Source of the DNA: Parcubacteria group bacterium CG11_big_fil_rev_8_21_14_0_20_39_14
GTDB taxonomy: Bacteria > Patescibacteriota > Minisyncoccia > Minisyncoccales > GCA-002787255
Direction of reading: 5' to 3'
DNA: 5,664 bases
Assembly: GCA_002787255.1 (NCBI GenBank)
Contig: PCWD01000062.1
Location: 6,567-12,230 of the forward strand
Of this stretch, positions 4,301-5,664 are shown piece after piece. Position numbers and translations under genes: made by a program. The number at the start of each line of letters is the position of its first letter. Position 1 is the stretch's first letter. The notes under the pieces are model-generated. The model was not told where the DNA came from and did no database searches. It saw nothing but the letters and a program-made list of their open reading frames with translations.

Positions 4301-5482
4301 ATGAAAGTAATAGTAATAGGCACAGGTCAGTGCGGAAATAACATTGCCGATGAATTTTGCAAGATGGATAAAATAGTAAGACATAACAGGAAAATAAGCG
4401 TTGTTGTTGACGCTTTTGCGGTTAATACCGACGAAGGAGATTTAAGCGGAATGAAGCATCTCCCCCGTGATTATCAGCACAGAATTTTGATAGGCGGGAG
4501 AGAGACATCGGGTCATGGAGTGGGGAAGCTCAACGAAAGAGCTGCCAAATATGCAAAAGATGAAAGCCAGAAAATAATTGATGCTATTGGAGCCAATCCC
4601 AACTTATTTGAGGTTGACGCCTTTTTAATTGCCGGCAGCGGTGGAGGCGGCACTGGTTCCGGGTCAATACCTTTCATAGTGGAGCGAATAAAAAAAGAGT
4701 ATCCACAAAAATATGTTTACGCTTTAGTTGTTCTTCCCTATGAGTATGAAGAGAATAACGAAGAAAGAACCAGACTTAATACCGCTTCCTGTCTCAAGGC
4801 AACTTACGACAGGGCAGATGCCGTAATTTTAGTTGATAATGAAAGATACGCTTCTTTATTTGGACGGATTTCGGCAAATTACTTTTTGGTTAACCAACAG
4901 ATTGTTAATAGTTTCCGCGATTTATTGTGCGCCGGCGAGGAAAGAAAACCCGAGCGGGTTGGTAGCAGAGTGGTAGATGCCGGAGATATTACCGCCACCA
5001 TAGAGGGCTGGACAATTATTGGCTGGGGCGGTTATGATGTGTCTCTGTTTAAGGCTCTGGCTAAAGATAAAAAAGATTTCTTAAAAAAGAGCGCCGAGAC
5101 CCGCAAAGGAATAGGAGCTTTGGACAAAGCCTTAAAATTAATTTCCATCAAGAGTGGTCAAAAGGAATATGCTGAAGCCCAAAACGTTCTCTATCTTTTT
5201 AGCGCGCCCGAAAAAGAAATGAACTTAGATACAATTAAAGACTCGGAACGTTATTTGAAAGAATTGATGCCCGAAGCTCTAATCAGGGGAGGGACATATC
5301 CCTATGAAAGACGGGCAATAGAGGCAACAGTAATTCTTTCAAAAATGGGTGAGCTGGAGAGGATAAAGAATATTTATAGAGCCGGAGAAGAATTTACCAA
5401 AGTAATGGAAAACAGACAGAAAGATTATGAAGGGAAATTAGACAAAATCAAAAGACTTGGAGAAGGAGTGCCCGATTTATAA
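4301..5482 (+). CDS. FtsZ/tubulin-superfamily GTPase, divergent FtsZ-like family
   Basis: The 393-residue product is a filament-forming type GTPase, expected to act on the cytoplasmic face of the membrane. The nucleotide-binding loops are in order: T1 GTGQCGNN (7-14), T2 AVNTD (40-44), T3 IGGRETSGHGVG (64-75), T4 SGGGGTGSG (113-121), T5 region PYEYEENNEERTR (146-158) and the base-contacting N198. T7 has D226 and D229 in VVDAGDI, matching the two acidic residues that complete GTP hydrolysis across a protofilament contact. T1 and T4 look more like tubulin (GQCGN, GGTGSG) than classical FtsZ. The tail after about 350 is a charged helix (KVMENRQKDYEGKLDKIKRL) ending GVPDL, without a recognisable FtsA/SepF-binding peptide. 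It is therefore probably a paralogous FtsZ-like family, possibly of the FtsZl type proposed for membrane remodelling, rather than the division FtsZ. AGGGGAGG (4287-4294) six bases before the ATG fixes the start. Confidence 0.92.
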   Translation: MKVIVIGTGQCGNNIADEFCKMDKIVRHNRKISVVVDAFAVNTDEGDLSGMKHLPRDYQHRILIGGRETSGHGVGKLNERAAKYAKDESQKIIDAIGANPNLFEVDAFLIAGSGGGGTGSGSIPFIVERIKKEYPQKYVYALVVLPYEYEENNEERTRLNTASCLKATYDRADAVILVDNERYASLFGRISANYFLVNQQIVNSFRDLLCAGEERKPERVGSRVVDAGDITATIEGWTIIGWGGYDVSLFKALAKDKKDFLKKSAETRKGIGALDKALKLISIKSGQKEYAEAQNVLYLFSAPEKEMNLDTIKDSERYLKELMPEALIRGGTYPYERRAIEATVILSKMGELERIKNIYRAGEEFTKVMENRQKDYEGKLDKIKRLGEGVPDL

Positions 5483-5492
5483 TAAAAAACAA

Positions 5493-5521
5493 GGGGCGAA
5501 ACCAATCGCCCCCTTCTTTTT
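5493..5521. terminator. Strong bidirectional intrinsic terminator after the FtsZ-like gene
   Basis: GGGGCGA (5493-5499) and TCGCCCC (5506-5512) form a perfect seven-base-pair stem with a six-base loop AACCAA. On the + strand it is followed by CTTCTTTTT. On the minus strand it is followed by TTG and then TTTTTT (from AAAAAA at 5484-5489). It starts 11 nt after the FtsZ-like stop codon and would also stop a gene converging from the right. Confidence 0.9.
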
Positions 5522-5589
5522 AGTATTTTTTTTGAGCGAGGTTGATAAGATTGATTGGGGTTTATTTTTTCTAAAAAGTATGCTACTTA

Positions 5590-5664
5590 TTAATTAAAGA
5601 TAGTGCGTAATAATTTTCGCGTGGGTTTTACGTAGGCGGCTTCGTCAGCTTTCCTGTTACTATA
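5590..5664 (-). CDS. Possible C-terminus of a converging gene, cut by the right edge
   Basis: On the minus strand a frame is open from the window edge (5664) for 24 codons to a TAA at 5592-5590. It reads YSNRKADEAAY followed by VKPTRKLLRTIFN. The composition is that of a normal soluble, basic protein end, while the other frames here contain stops or look less protein-like. The bidirectional terminator at 5493-5521 is consistent with a converging gene. A small hairpin-like AAGTA-GCA-TACTT followed by T's (minus strand, 5587 to about 5572) lies just past the stop codon. Twenty-four codons are too few for identification, and this could be chance. Confidence 0.4.
   Translation of the reverse strand, partial: YSNRKADEAAYVKPTRKLLRTIFN

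Overview
The window looks like part of an AT-rich bacterial chromosome carrying translation genes. The layout is tuf (cut at the left edge), rpsJ, rplC, rplD, rplW, then a two-gene unit: a small unrecognised protein and an FtsZ/tubulin-like GTPase. All are bacterial-type proteins on the + strand. The L3 and L4 motifs, the compact proteins and the AT-rich spacers built from recurring CAAATT/AAATTC-like words suggest a Patescibacteria (Candidate Phyla Radiation) genome, perhaps Microgenomates-like. That placement rests on memory of such sequences, not on a search.

Left to middle (1-3926): EF-Tu lacks about 10 N-terminal residues. Ribosomal proteins S10, L3, L4 and L23 follow in classical S10-operon order. 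They are separated by unusually long spacers (163, 190, 323 and 157 nt) instead of being tightly packed, and several spacers have their own promoter-like or hairpin signals. The rpsJ-rplC spacer holds a 35-nt inverted repeat enclosing a 14-bp hairpin. The rplC-rplD spacer holds a complete-looking minus-strand unit: a TTGACA/TAAACT promoter, a Shine-Dalgarno, a 51-residue two-helix membrane protein frame and a terminator-like hairpin. An A7 run right after its start codon puts that frame out of register by one base.

Right part (3927-5664): rplB, expected after rplW, is absent. A new promoter (TTGACA, 17 nt, TAACAT) instead starts a unit encoding an 86-residue protein and a 393-residue FtsZ/tubulin-superfamily GTPase, closed by a strong bidirectional terminator. 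The GTPase has tubulin-like GQCGN and GGTGSG nucleotide-binding loops and keeps both acidic T7 residues, but lacks an obvious FtsZ C-terminal adaptor peptide. A minus-strand reading frame entering from the right edge may be the C-terminus of a converging gene.

Together, the left genes supply translation elongation and part of the large and small ribosomal subunits. The right unit probably makes a cytoskeletal or membrane-remodelling filament with a small partner. The most novel items are the embedded minus-strand membrane protein and the small protein/FtsZ-like pair.
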